Source: Sulfurimicrobium sp031426915 (GTDB lineage: Bacteria; Pseudomonadota; Gammaproteobacteria; Burkholderiales; Sulfuricellaceae). Taken from it: DNA of 64,000 bases. The position numbers and the translations under genes were made by a program. Position 1 is the first letter of the stretch, and each line of letters begins with the position of its first letter. The stretch covers positions 31,355-95,354 of the forward strand of contig JASJPB010000018.1 of the NCBI GenBank assembly GCA_031426915.1, given 5' to 3'. Below, piece by piece: positions 50,727 through 59,281 of this stretch. The notes under the pieces were generated by a model that was not told the DNA's origin, made no database searches, and worked only from the letters and a program-made list of their open reading frames with translations.

Positions 50727-52091
50727 GTGCTGAGAAACACGTTGATGGGTTTGGTATTGCTTGGCCTGTGCGGAGGGGCGCAAGCCAACCCTTACGAACA
50801 CAAGCTGGCCAACGGCATGAAGGTGGTCGTCAAGGAGGACCGGCGCGCGCCGGTGGTGGTGTCGCAGATATGGTACCGGGCAGGCAGCATGGACGAGCAG
50901 AATGGCACCACCGGCGTGGCACATGTGCTGGAACACATGATGTTCAAGGGTACGCGCAAGGTGCCTGCGGGGCAGTTCTCGAAAATTATCGCGGAGGCCG
51001 GTGGGCGTGAAAATGCCTTTACCAGCCACGATTACACGGCCTATTTCCAGCAGTTGCAGGTGAATAAGCTGCCGCTGGCGTTCAGGCTGGAAGCCGACCG
51101 CATGGAGAACCTGGTGTTGTCGGAGCAGGAATTCGCCAAGGAAATCAGGGTGGTGATGGAAGAGCGCCGCATGCGTACCGAGGACAAGCCCCAGGCCCTG
51201 GTGCATGAACAGCTCAACGCCGCCGCCTTTGCCGCCCACCCCTATCAACATCCCGTGGTCGGCTGGATGAATGACCTCGAAAACATGCGCGTGGAAGATG
51301 CCCGTGCCTGGTATCAGCGCTGGTATGCACCCAATAATGCCACGCTGGTGGTGGTGGGCGATGTCCGGCACGAAGAAGTGTTCCGCCTCGCGCAACGTTA
51401 TTTCGGAGCGCTCAAGCCCCACGCCCTGGCGGCCCGCAAGCCCCAGGATGAGCCACCACAGCGCGGCATCAAGCGGCTGGAGGTGAAAGCGCAAGCCAAG
51501 CAAGCCTATCTGATGATGGCTTACCGTACGCCGGTTTTGCGAGATGTGAGCGCGGATTGGGAGCCTTATGCGCTGGAGGTGCTGGCGGGCGTGCTCGACG
51601 GCAATGCATCGGCGCGCCTGAACCGGGTTCTGGTGCGGGAAAGCCGTCTGGCCAATGATGTTGGTGCCGGTTACGACGCTATTTCGCGCGGCCCGGGTCT
51701 GTTCATGATCGATGCCACGCCGAGCGAGGGGAAAACCGTTGCCGAACTGGAGCAGGCGATTCGCAACGAATTGGCCGAACTGCAACGCAACGGCGTGAGC
51801 GAGGACGAACTGCAACGGGTAAAGGCTCTAGTGATGGCAGCGCAGGTCTATCAGCGCGATTCCATGTTTTACCAGGGGATGCTGATCGGCAACCTGGAAA
51901 GTTCGGGGCTTTCCTGGCGCGATGAGGATAAATTGCTGGAACACTTGCGGGCCGTGACGGCTGAGCAGGTGCGGGATGTGGCCCGGAAATATTTGCGTGA
52001 CGATGGCTTGACGGTAGCAACGCTCGATCCGCAGCCACTCGATGGAAAGCCCGCGCCACGCGCGGTGGAAGGAGGTCGCCATGGCCATTAA
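50727..52091 (+). CDS. Zinc-dependent M16 peptidase, catalytic partner
   Basis: A 454-residue exported peptidase. A signal peptide (LVLLGLCGGAQA) precedes the domain. The inverted zinc motif HVLEH has H66, E69 and H70, and the third ligand is a Glu in the KEIRVVMEERR helix. Two M16 domains follow. The start is a GTG with AGGAGGTGAGG upstream. It overlaps the next gene, a second M16 protein, by 11 bases, which suggests a heterodimer. It lies divergent from ftsY, as in other betaproteobacteria. Confidence 0.93.
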   Translation: MLRNTLMGLVLLGLCGGAQANPYEHKLANGMKVVVKEDRRAPVVVSQIWYRAGSMDEQNGTTGVAHVLEHMMFKGTRKVPAGQFSKIIAEAGGRENAFTSHDYTAYFQQLQVNKLPLAFRLEADRMENLVLSEQEFAKEIRVVMEERRMRTEDKPQALVHEQLNAAAFAAHPYQHPVVGWMNDLENMRVEDARAWYQRWYAPNNATLVVVGDVRHEEVFRLAQRYFGALKPHALAARKPQDEPPQRGIKRLEVKAQAKQAYLMMAYRTPVLRDVSADWEPYALEVLAGVLDGNASARLNRVLVRESRLANDVGAGYDAISRGPGLFMIDATPSEGKTVAELEQAIRNELAELQRNGVSEDELQRVKALVMAAQVYQRDSMFYQGMLIGNLESSGLSWRDEDKLLEHLRAVTAEQVRDVARKYLRDDGLTVATLDPQPLDGKPAPRAVEGGRHGH

Positions 52092-53388
52092 GTTAATTGC
52101 CGGCATCCTGGGGTTGCTTGTTTCGTGTGCCGCCCAGGCCGGTTTGCCGATCCAGCACTGGCAGACGGCGAACGGCGCCCAGGTGTATTTCGTGGAGAGC
52201 CGTGGCCTGCCCTTGCTCGATGTGAGCGTGGATTTCGATGCCGGTACCCGCCGCGATACGCCGGAAAAATCCGGACTGGCAAGCCTGGTTGCCCACACCC
52301 TGAACCTGGGGGCGGAGGGGCTGAGCGAGGACGATATCTCGCGCCGTCTCGCCGACGTGGGCGCGCAACTTGGCGCCAATTCCGACCCCGACCGCGCCAG
52401 CGTCACGTTGCGAACCTTGAGCAGCATGCGCGAACGCACGCAGGCGCTGGAGCTGATGGCCAAAATCCTGCGCCAGCCCGATTTTCCCGAGCCGGCCCTG
52501 GAACGGGAAAAGGCACGAATGATCGCGGGCTTGCAGGAGGAGGAAACCCAGCCCGGCCCGATCGGGGAAAAAGCCTTTTATGCCGCGCTGTATGGCGCTC
52601 ATCCCTACGGATTGCCGGGCGGAGGTAAGGTGACGACGCTTCCTACCTTGTTGCGGCAGGATGTGCTGAGCTTTTACCGCCGCCATTATGTTGCCGAATC
52701 CGCCGTGATAGCCATGGTGGGAGATGTGAGCCGGGACGAGGCGGCGAAAATCGGCGAGCAGTTGAGTGCCGGTTTGCCACGGGCCAACGGTGGCTTGCCG
52801 GCCCTGCCCGAGGTTAAATCGCCAGCTCAGGGCGAAACCCGATATTTGCCCCATCCGGCGACGCAGAGCCATATCTTGTCGGGAATGCCGGGCATGAGCC
52901 GCAACGATGTGGATTATTTTCCCCTTTATATAGGCAATTACATTCTCGGCGGCGGTGGCTTCGCCTCGCGTCTGACCGAAGAGGTGCGCGAGAAGCGGGG
53001 CCTGGCTTATAGCGTGTACAGCTATTTCATGCCGCTGGCGCAGCCCGGGCCGTTCCAGATCGGCTTGCAGACCAAGCGTGAGCAGTCGGGCGAAGCCCTG
53101 AAAATCGTGCGTGCAACCTTGAAGCGTTTTGTCGACGAGGGTCCGACCCAGGATGAGTTGCGCCGTGCCAAGCAGAACATCAGCGGCAGTTTTCCGTTGC
53201 GCCTCGATAGCAACAAGAAAATTCTCGGTTATTTATCCCTGATCGGCTATTACCATCTGCCGCTGGATTATCTGGATCAATTCGAAAAAAACGTGGAAAA
53301 GGTCGGTGTTGCGGACGTGAAACAGGCTTTCAAGCGCCGCATCGATCCGGAGAAAATGCTTACGGTTGTCGTGGGTGGAGCGCCGTGA
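52081..53388 (+). CDS. M16 peptidase-like protein, non-catalytic partner
   Basis: A 435-residue exported M16 homologue. A signal peptide (IAGILGLLVSCAAQA) is seen. The zinc motif position reads HTLNL, so the catalytic Glu and second His are missing. The C-terminal domain keeps EEVREKRGLAYSVYSYF, with the Arg and Tyr that contact substrate in the partner active site. Paired M16B proteins in other bacteria form heterodimers in which each subunit supplies one half of the site. ATG 52081 has GGAAGGAGGTCG just upstream. Confidence 0.9.
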   Translation: MAIKLIAGILGLLVSCAAQAGLPIQHWQTANGAQVYFVESRGLPLLDVSVDFDAGTRRDTPEKSGLASLVAHTLNLGAEGLSEDDISRRLADVGAQLGANSDPDRASVTLRTLSSMRERTQALELMAKILRQPDFPEPALEREKARMIAGLQEEETQPGPIGEKAFYAALYGAHPYGLPGGGKVTTLPTLLRQDVLSFYRRHYVAESAVIAMVGDVSRDEAAKIGEQLSAGLPRANGGLPALPEVKSPAQGETRYLPHPATQSHILSGMPGMSRNDVDYFPLYIGNYILGGGGFASRLTEEVREKRGLAYSVYSYFMPLAQPGPFQIGLQTKREQSGEALKIVRATLKRFVDEGPTQDELRRAKQNISGSFPLRLDSNKKILGYLSLIGYYHLPLDYLDQFEKNVEKVGVADVKQAFKRRIDPEKMLTVVVGGAP

Positions 53389-53392
53389 AAGC

Positions 53393-53935
53393 GTGAAACA
53401 GAACCGTGTTCGTATTATCGGCGGCGTCTGGCGCAGTCGCTTGCTTGCCTTTCCCGATGTGGTAGGATTGAGGCCCACTCCTGACCGGGTGCGGGAAACG
53501 CTATTCAACTGGCTCGGCCAGATCATGGATGGCAAATCGTGCCTGGATCTGTTCGCGGGTAGCGGCGCACTGGGGTTCGAAGCCCTGTCGCGGGGTGCCA
53601 GGCAGGTGGTGATGGTGGAGCGCGATGCGAAGGTATTGAAGGCTTTGCGCGAAAATTCAGCTACCTTGGGGTCCGAAACTCTGGAATTGGTGGCGGCAGA
53701 TGCGCTAAAATTCCTCGCCCATGAACCACGCCGCTTCGACATCATTTTTGTCGATCCGCCTTACGACTCTGGACTGTTGCCAGCTTTGTTGCCAAGCTTG
53801 CTACCTTGTCTGGCAGATGACGGGATGGTGTATGCCGAATCCGCAGCGGCGTTCGACCCGGGGCCGGAGTGGCTGACCTGGCGCAGCGGGAGTGCAGGTC
53901 AGGTACATTATTATCTGTTGAAAAAGGCAATTTGA
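53393..53935 (+). CDS. rsmD: 16S rRNA (guanine-966 N2)-methyltransferase RsmD
   Basis: A SAM methyltransferase of 180 residues that modifies G966 of 16S rRNA. VRIIGGVWRSRLLAFP is the family start, then RPTPDRVRETLFNWLG, the SAM loop DLFAGSGALGFEALSRGA and catalytic DPPY (FVDPPYDSG). The start is one of several GTG or TTG codons; I use GTG 53393, which gives MKQNRVRIIGG. The gene runs into coaD with a one-base overlap (TGATG), a common pairing. Confidence 0.93.
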   Translation: MKQNRVRIIGGVWRSRLLAFPDVVGLRPTPDRVRETLFNWLGQIMDGKSCLDLFAGSGALGFEALSRGARQVVMVERDAKVLKALRENSATLGSETLELVAADALKFLAHEPRRFDIIFVDPPYDSGLLPALLPSLLPCLADDGMVYAESAAAFDPGPEWLTWRSGSAGQVHYYLLKKAI

Positions 53936-54417
53936 TGCTCAAGGCTGTCTATCCCGGCACTTTCGACCCCATCACCCGTGGCCATGAAGACCTGGTGAGG
54001 CGCGCATCGCGCCTGTTCGGCGAAGTGATTGTGGCGGTTGCCGACAGCCGTTCGAAACAGCCGTTCTTTAATTTGCAGGAACGGGTGGAAATGGCCAAGT
54101 CCGTGCTGGCGGATTGTCCCAATGTGAAGGTGACGGGCTTTTCCGGCCTTTTGATCCATTTTTTGCAACAGCAGGATGCTGCTATTATCCTGCGGGGTTT
54201 GCGTGCGGTGTCCGATTTCGAGTATGAATTTCAGTTGGCGGGGATGAACCGCAACCTCTATCCCAATGTCGAAACGATATTCATGACCCCGTCCGAGCAA
54301 TACATGTTTGTTTCCGCCAGCATGGTGCGCGAGATCGCGCTGCTGGGTGGAGATGTGAGCCAGTTTGTGCATCCGGCGGTAGGTGGCAGGATGAATGAGA
54401 AGATTTTAACTTTGTAA
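53935..54417 (+). CDS. coaD: Phosphopantetheine adenylyltransferase CoaD
   Basis: A 160-residue nucleotidyltransferase for the penultimate step of coenzyme A synthesis. The AVYPGTFDPITRGHEDL start contains the HxGH-like motif TRGH. LRGLRAVSDFEYEFQLA and FVSASMVREIALLGGDVS are conserved. The start codon overlaps the rsmD stop (TGATG). Length is normal. Confidence 0.97.
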   Translation: MLKAVYPGTFDPITRGHEDLVRRASRLFGEVIVAVADSRSKQPFFNLQERVEMAKSVLADCPNVKVTGFSGLLIHFLQQQDAAIILRGLRAVSDFEYEFQLAGMNRNLYPNVETIFMTPSEQYMFVSASMVREIALLGGDVSQFVHPAVGGRMNEKILTL

Positions 54418-54438
54418 CTAACGAGCGAGGAAACTGCC

Positions 54439-54690
54439 ATGGCATTAATGATTACCGACGAATGCATCAACTGCGACGTGTGCGAACCCGAGTGTCCCAA
54501 CGGAGCGATTTCCCAGGGCGACGAAATCTATATCATCGACCCCAGTCTTTGCACCGAGTGCGTGGGCCATTACGACGAGCCTCAGTGCATCGCGGTGTGC
54601 CCGGTGGATTGCATCATCGTTAATCCGGAGCACACGGAGAGCAAGGAAGAATTGCAGGCCAAGTACGAGAAGCTGAGCGGCCAGGGCTAG
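54439..54690 (+). CDS. 2[4Fe-4S] ferredoxin, YfhL/FdxA type
   Basis: An 83-residue ferredoxin. One cluster site is CINCDVCEPECPNG and the second is CTECVGHYDEPQCIAVCPVDC, with the eight-residue insertion between the second and third cysteine typical of the YfhL/Alvin group. This group has low-potential clusters and unknown partners in most species. AACTGCC precedes the ATG. It follows coaD by 21 bases, a frequent order in betaproteobacteria. Confidence 0.95.
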   Translation: MALMITDECINCDVCEPECPNGAISQGDEIYIIDPSLCTECVGHYDEPQCIAVCPVDCIIVNPEHTESKEELQAKYEKLSGQG

Positions 54691-54705
54691 TAATTCAAGC
54701 TGTAT

Positions 54706-54734
54706 CTTCCCCCGCGCCATAACGCAGGGGGAAG
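54706..54734. terminator. Hairpin between the ferredoxin and dynamin-like genes
   Basis: CTTCCCCCGCG at 54706-54716 pairs with CGCAGGGGGAAG at 54723-54734, with one bulged A, at a convergent gene junction. There is no T-run on either side, so it may act as a weak bidirectional stop or an mRNA end stabiliser. Confidence 0.5.
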
Positions 54735-56693
54735 TCAGGCCGCCGCTTGCAGTGGCGTGCTTTCCAGGTTCAATGCCTGTTCCATTTCCCGGCGCAGGTT
54801 TCTGAGGTCGTCCAGCTGGCCTGTGATGCCAGCATCCATCTGCTCCAGTTCGGTGATGCGATCCTCAAGCGTGTCCGTTGCCTTGTGGATGCGTTTGATG
54901 CTTTCCAGGCGGCGGCGCAGCTGCAGCTGATGTTCCCGCACTTGTGTTTCCATTGGAGCCATCACGGCCTTGAGCCAATTTTCAACATCCCGGTTGGCGA
55001 TCTCATAGACGTGGATGACGCGGCTGGCGATGGTTTCAAAAAATTTGGTGGTCAGCGTGAACTGTTCGTTGGTGAGCATGTTCAGCGCGGTGTTGAAGTG
55101 GTCGTTGTAGCCTTTCTCCAGCTTGCCGATTTCCTTCAGGTATTTCAAAGTCGAGAAGGGGGGCGGGGTGCTCTGGGACAGGCCGTGTTCCTCGCTGAAC
55201 TTCTTGTACATGCTTTCCATCATGTGTTTGATTTCTTCGATCTGCAGTCCGGATTTGTGGATATTCTCCGTCACATCCTTGAAGAATCGGTTCATCGCGT
55301 CGCGAATCCCCTTGCTGAAACGGCTGCTGACCATGGCGCCGCGAGTGTTTTTGACTTCAACCTTGAGCGCATCCATGCCGAGATGCGTGAACAGGATGTT
55401 GGTTTGCTGCGAGAACACGCTGCGTAAGGCCTGAAAACGTTGCAGGCCTTTTTCGAAGTTTTCCTTGTCGAGCTTGACCTTTTCCATCATGTGCTCGATC
55501 ACGTCCTGATTCTTGCCCCGCAGTCCTTTCAGTTCCTCAAGTTGCTCGCGCACCCCGACCATGCGCGCATCGAGAATGTCGTGGGTGACGCCCATCATGT
55601 CCTCGATTTCGCTCTGGGTGTTGTCGCGAACGATTTCCTGTTTGGACGGAATGAGTTCGTCTGAAAGCGCTTTTTCCAGCGCCGGCAGGCGGCTCTTGGC
55701 GAGTAAATCCTGGTCCTGATTAATCTTGGATAGCAAGCCTTTCTGTGCCGACACAGGGAAAACCTGGGAGGGTTTGATGCCCAGCAGCTCGGCGCTGGTG
55801 GTGACCTGGGACTCGATTTCGCGCTCGATTTCATCGTTGCTTTTGAGTTCGTCCCACAGGCCGTCGATCTTGTTCAGTACCACCAGGCGGCCCTTCTGGC
55901 GTCCCTGTGGATTGCCCACATGCTTGCGCCACACCTCGATATCCGTCTTGGTGACGCCGGTATCCGCTGCCAGCATGAAAAGCACGGCGTGAGCGTTGGG
56001 AAGCATGTTGAGCGTGAGTTCCGGCTCGGTTCCGATGGCATTCAGGCCGGGCGTGTCGAGGATAACCAGGCCCTGCTTCAGCAAGGGGTGCGGGAAATTG
56101 ATGATGGCGTGGCGCCAGCAGGGAACCTCCACCGTGCCGTCCGCCTGCAGGGTAAAAGCATTGTTCTCGTCTGTTTCATCGTAAAGCCCGTAACGCGCGG
56201 CTTCCTGCTTGGAAACTCGCTTGACCTGGCTTACTTGCTGGAATGCAACCAGCATGCCCTCGGCGGAGCTGATGTCGAGGGGAAATACCTGCCACTCGTC
56301 CACGTAACGTTTGTATTCGGTGGTGGTGGTGTCGGTGGCGCGGGTTTCAATCGGCAGCAGCTGAATGCTTGGCTCGCGGCCCTCCTCGTACATCAGTTCG
56401 GTGGGGCACATGGTGGTGCGTCCGGCGCTGGAGGGAAGCAGGCGCAAGCCGTAGCCGGCAAAGAAAATCGCGTTGATAAGCTCAGATTTGCCGCGCGAGA
56501 ACTCGGCCACGAACGCTACATTGAGCTTGTCGTCGCGCAAGCGGTCCAGGATGTGCTGAATACGCAGGTCGGTCTGGGCGTCGTTCAGTTCCTGCTCGTT
56601 AAGCCAGTTGCGATAGGCGCCGATATTGTCCGAGAGACCGCCGCGCCAAGCGCTGTAAGCTTCAAAATGTGCGACAAGGTTACCGTTTGTCAT
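54735..56693 (-). CDS. Bacterial dynamin-like GTPase
   Basis: A 652-residue dynamin-family protein. The G1 loop is AEFSRGKSELINAIF near residue 64, a variant with Glu in place of Thr after Ser; G2 is likely TTMCPTEL, G3 is DTPGLNAIG and G4 is NKIDG. The second half is long helices with coiled-coil character (residues 360-640) and no clear membrane segment. Dynamin-like proteins in bacteria remodel or protect membranes and some act in phage defence. It stands alone: no paired dynamin gene is adjacent, and it is convergent with the ferredoxin gene. Function in this organism is unknown. Confidence 0.86.
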   Translation of the reverse strand: MTNGNLVAHFEAYSAWRGGLSDNIGAYRNWLNEQELNDAQTDLRIQHILDRLRDDKLNVAFVAEFSRGKSELINAIFFAGYGLRLLPSSAGRTTMCPTELMYEEGREPSIQLLPIETRATDTTTTEYKRYVDEWQVFPLDISSAEGMLVAFQQVSQVKRVSKQEAARYGLYDETDENNAFTLQADGTVEVPCWRHAIINFPHPLLKQGLVILDTPGLNAIGTEPELTLNMLPNAHAVLFMLAADTGVTKTDIEVWRKHVGNPQGRQKGRLVVLNKIDGLWDELKSNDEIEREIESQVTTSAELLGIKPSQVFPVSAQKGLLSKINQDQDLLAKSRLPALEKALSDELIPSKQEIVRDNTQSEIEDMMGVTHDILDARMVGVREQLEELKGLRGKNQDVIEHMMEKVKLDKENFEKGLQRFQALRSVFSQQTNILFTHLGMDALKVEVKNTRGAMVSSRFSKGIRDAMNRFFKDVTENIHKSGLQIEEIKHMMESMYKKFSEEHGLSQSTPPPFSTLKYLKEIGKLEKGYNDHFNTALNMLTNEQFTLTTKFFETIASRVIHVYEIANRDVENWLKAVMAPMETQVREHQLQLRRRLESIKRIHKATDTLEDRITELEQMDAGITGQLDDLRNLRREMEQALNLESTPLQAAA

Positions 56694-56844
56694 AAATGCT
56701 CCCGTGGCCAGTCATGGCAATGCCATCGTACTTTAGCATAATAAACAGATTAATCAAGGCGGTCCGGGCTGCTATTGATTATTAGCCTGAGGACGTTTGC
56801 TTATCCCGTTAGCTGGAAAGCAATTTATAGGCCACGAAGCCTTG

Positions 56845-57660
56845 CTATGTCTGGCAGCGAGGACAGTAAAAAGTTGAGCGTTGCCCCTGTTTAATTTGGC
56901 GAATGGGGGCGCCGCATTGCCGGCAGGATTCGCCTGTGAGGCCGTAGACGGCGTACTGCTGCTGGAAATAGCCCGGTTTTCCGGCGCTATCCACGAAATC
57001 GCGCAGGCTGCTGCCCCCTGCTGCGATGGCCTGGTGCAATATTTCCTTGATGGCCTGGACCAGTCTTTTGCAGCGCTCCGGGCCAATTCGGTTGACTGGC
57101 GTAGTGGGCCTGATACCGGAGCGAAACAACGCTTCGTTGGCGTAGATATTGCCTATTCCCACAACCAGGTGGCTGTCCATCAGGGTTTGCTTGATGCTGG
57201 TGCGACGTGCACGAGTTTGTTGGTGTAGCCAGGCACCATCAAAAGCGTCGGTGAGTGGTTCCACGCCCAGTTGCGCCAGCAGGGGGTGACGCAATGGGTC
57301 AGTTTGCGTCCAGATTACGGCACCGAAGCGTCGCGGGTCGCGCAGTCGCATACATAAACCGTTCCCCAGTACCAGGTCGAAATGGTCGTGTTTTTCGGGC
57401 GCAGTGGCGGCGGAAATGACGCGCAGACTACCGGACATGCCGAGGTGCAGAATCAGCCAGCCTGTGCCGCAATCCACCAGCAAATATTTGCCGCGCCGGA
57501 TGATGCCGCAAATGGTCTGTCCTGGCAGTATTCGTGTCAGTTCGGCTGCGACGGGAAAGCGCAAATGGGCATTGCGGATGATCACCTCGCTGATGGTCTG
57601 ATCAGCCAGGTGGGGTTCGAGCCCGCGGCGGGTGGTTTCGACTTCGGGTAATTCTGGCAT
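56845..57660 (-). CDS. mutM: Formamidopyrimidine-DNA glycosylase MutM (Fpg)
   Basis: A 271-residue DNA repair enzyme that removes 8-oxoguanine. After the start Met, PELPEVETTRRGL gives the catalytic Pro2 and Glu3. The H2TH region (VGIGNIYANEALFRSGI) and the C-terminal zinc finger (CRQCGAP, YCPRC) are complete. The 5' side is unusual: only 5 bases separate the ATG from a 266-base palindromic element, and no good ribosome site lies before the ATG. Confidence 0.97.
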   Translation of the reverse strand: MPELPEVETTRRGLEPHLADQTISEVIIRNAHLRFPVAAELTRILPGQTICGIIRRGKYLLVDCGTGWLILHLGMSGSLRVISAATAPEKHDHFDLVLGNGLCMRLRDPRRFGAVIWTQTDPLRHPLLAQLGVEPLTDAFDGAWLHQQTRARRTSIKQTLMDSHLVVGIGNIYANEALFRSGIRPTTPVNRIGPERCKRLVQAIKEILHQAIAAGGSSLRDFVDSAGKPGYFQQQYAVYGLTGESCRQCGAPIRQIKQGQRSTFYCPRCQT

Positions 57661-57665
57661 GGTCA

Positions 57666-57931
57666 GGGCTCGTTAATGCATAAGCTGGGCATACGCTGGG
57701 GCCGGTTGGGGTGCAGTCCTAGGCGCGAGTCGTGCGGTTGTGTCATTCACAACAAGCTGCTCGTAACACCGGAATGCACCCCAACCGGCCCCAGCCCGGA
57801 GGGTTGCCGCGTATTCGGGCGTCTGCTGCGTTGCGAGGCTTGCGAAGGGAATGACCCTTCGCCGCGTCTCGCGCCTTGCATCCATCCCGTATACGCGGCA
57901 ACGTATGCCCAGCTTATGCATTAACGAGCCC
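57666..57931. mobile_element. 266-base nested-palindrome element (MITE-like)
   Basis: The ends are perfect 30-base inverted repeats, 57666-57695 beginning GGGCTCGTTAATGCATAAGC and 57902-57931. Inside are two arms. Arm 1 pairs 57695-57715 with 57775-57795 perfectly (21 bases, GCTGGGGCCGG...). Arm 2 pairs 57803-57819 with 57886-57902 (17 bases, one mismatch). Each arm has its own small hairpin at the tip: GTTGTG/CACAAC at 57737-57753 and GCGAAGGG/CCCTTCGC at 57842-57862. The whole can fold into a three-way junction. No target-site duplication is evident. Open frames inside are incidental. Confidence 0.9.
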
Positions 57932-59281
57932 TGCGTTCCGACGGCGTCGCCAGACCCATGCTGCGGCAGCGAAGAAGGATAGTGGCAAAACGACAAGAAA
58001 GCCTGCCGCAAGCGCCATGGCGGCTGATTTGTTCAAATTCAGCGTGGCATCCACGGTGGTTTTTGGCTGGATGGTAATCAGGTTGTCATCTCCAGCCAGC
58101 CAGTTGATCAGGTTGATGCCCAGATCGAGATTGCCGCCAAAGCCGAGGTACGCATTGGATAGAAACTCGCCGCTACCGATTACCGCAATGCGTTGCCGGT
58201 TGTCCTCGTGGCTTTTTTCCAAGGCCAACCCGATGACAATGGGGCCGGCAATATCATGCTTGGGGTCGAACGCCGCTTGTTCATCCGCCGTGCCGTTTTC
58301 CAGCCAGCCGCGCGGAGCGGCTTCGATAAGCGGGGTCGCGCGCCACTCCGGGTCATCGTTGACGCCCACGGCACGGGCACGGGGAAAGACCGTAAAGAGA
58401 TCGAATTGGGCGGTCACGGGATGGGGTCCATACTGCGCTGCCACTGCAGTTGCCGGGGGTAAGCCCAACTCCCGGCCGGCCGGGTCGATAACGATGCCTG
58501 GCGTCAGGTTGAGATTCAGCGCCTCTGCCACCGCTTGCAGTCCATGCAGCGGTGCGGGTTCCACCAGCCATAACAGGTTCCCGCCCCGCGCCAGGTAACG
58601 TTTTATTTTATCCGCCTCGCCGCCCAGGATATCTGTTGCGGGTTGGGTCAGCACCAGCATGCTGGTGCCCTCCGGCACCTCGGGCGCGAGGGACAATGCC
58701 AGCGCTTCGGTACGAAAGCCCTTATGGGAAAGCTGGCGTCCGAATTCGCCCAGGTCATGACTTGCGCCGCCGTCAAATTTTCGTTCGCCGTGGCCACCCA
58801 GCGCCATCAACAGGCGTTCGCGGGAACGGACGAGGCGCATCAGGGTGTTGGTGAAATCCTGTTCGTTCAGCGAGGTGAGGTGTTCGCTACGGTCCCGGTA
58901 GGAGAGCACCAGCTCGCCGTTGACGTGCACGCCGGCTTCATGGGCGGACAGGGGGTCCATGGCAGGGTCGACGATTTTAAGCTTGAGGTCCGGCTTGATG
59001 GCTTGGTAACGGGCAACAAAGTCGCGGATGGGCTGGCGCAGGTCGCCATGTTGGGAGTCGGGTGGCGTGGCGTAAGCGGTAACAGAAACAGCCCCATGCA
59101 TTTCACGCAATATCTTGTGGCTGGCCGGGCTCAGGCTGTGGCGGGTGTTCTGGGTGAGATCCATTTGCCAGTGGTAATGCTGGGTCAGGAAGCCTGCAAG
59201 CCCTGCAAGGGAGAAGAGCAGCAGCAAAAATAACCGGTTGTGCCGGCGCAGCCACAAGCGGAATTTCGCTGCACGCTTCAT
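57914..59281 (-). CDS. GldG-like ABC transporter auxiliary protein
   Basis: A 455-residue protein of the GldG/ABC-transport auxiliary family. One helix near residues 15-35 (LFLLLLFSLAGLAGFLTQHY), a large periplasmic domain with ALGGHGERKF and IAVIGSGEFLSN, and a C-terminal helix (AMALAAGFLVVLPLSFFAAA) followed by WRRRRNAG. I start at ATG 59281 (MKRAAKFRLW), which overlaps the permease stop by 4 bases. The last five residues (GLVNA) and the stop codon lie inside the terminal repeat of the palindromic element, so the original C-terminus has probably been replaced. Confidence 0.85.
   Translation of the reverse strand: MKRAAKFRLWLRRHNRLFLLLLFSLAGLAGFLTQHYHWQMDLTQNTRHSLSPASHKILREMHGAVSVTAYATPPDSQHGDLRQPIRDFVARYQAIKPDLKLKIVDPAMDPLSAHEAGVHVNGELVLSYRDRSEHLTSLNEQDFTNTLMRLVRSRERLLMALGGHGERKFDGGASHDLGEFGRQLSHKGFRTEALALSLAPEVPEGTSMLVLTQPATDILGGEADKIKRYLARGGNLLWLVEPAPLHGLQAVAEALNLNLTPGIVIDPAGRELGLPPATAVAAQYGPHPVTAQFDLFTVFPRARAVGVNDDPEWRATPLIEAAPRGWLENGTADEQAAFDPKHDIAGPIVIGLALEKSHEDNRQRIAVIGSGEFLSNAYLGFGGNLDLGINLINWLAGDDNLITIQPKTTVDATLNLNKSAAMALAAGFLVVLPLSFFAAAAWVWRRRRNAGLVNA

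Noticed and set aside
57676..57924. 82-codon plus-strand frame and 112-codon minus-strand frame in the palindromic element
   Set aside because: They arise from the inverted-repeat sequence itself, starting and ending in the mirror-image ends; there is no ribosome site and no domain.
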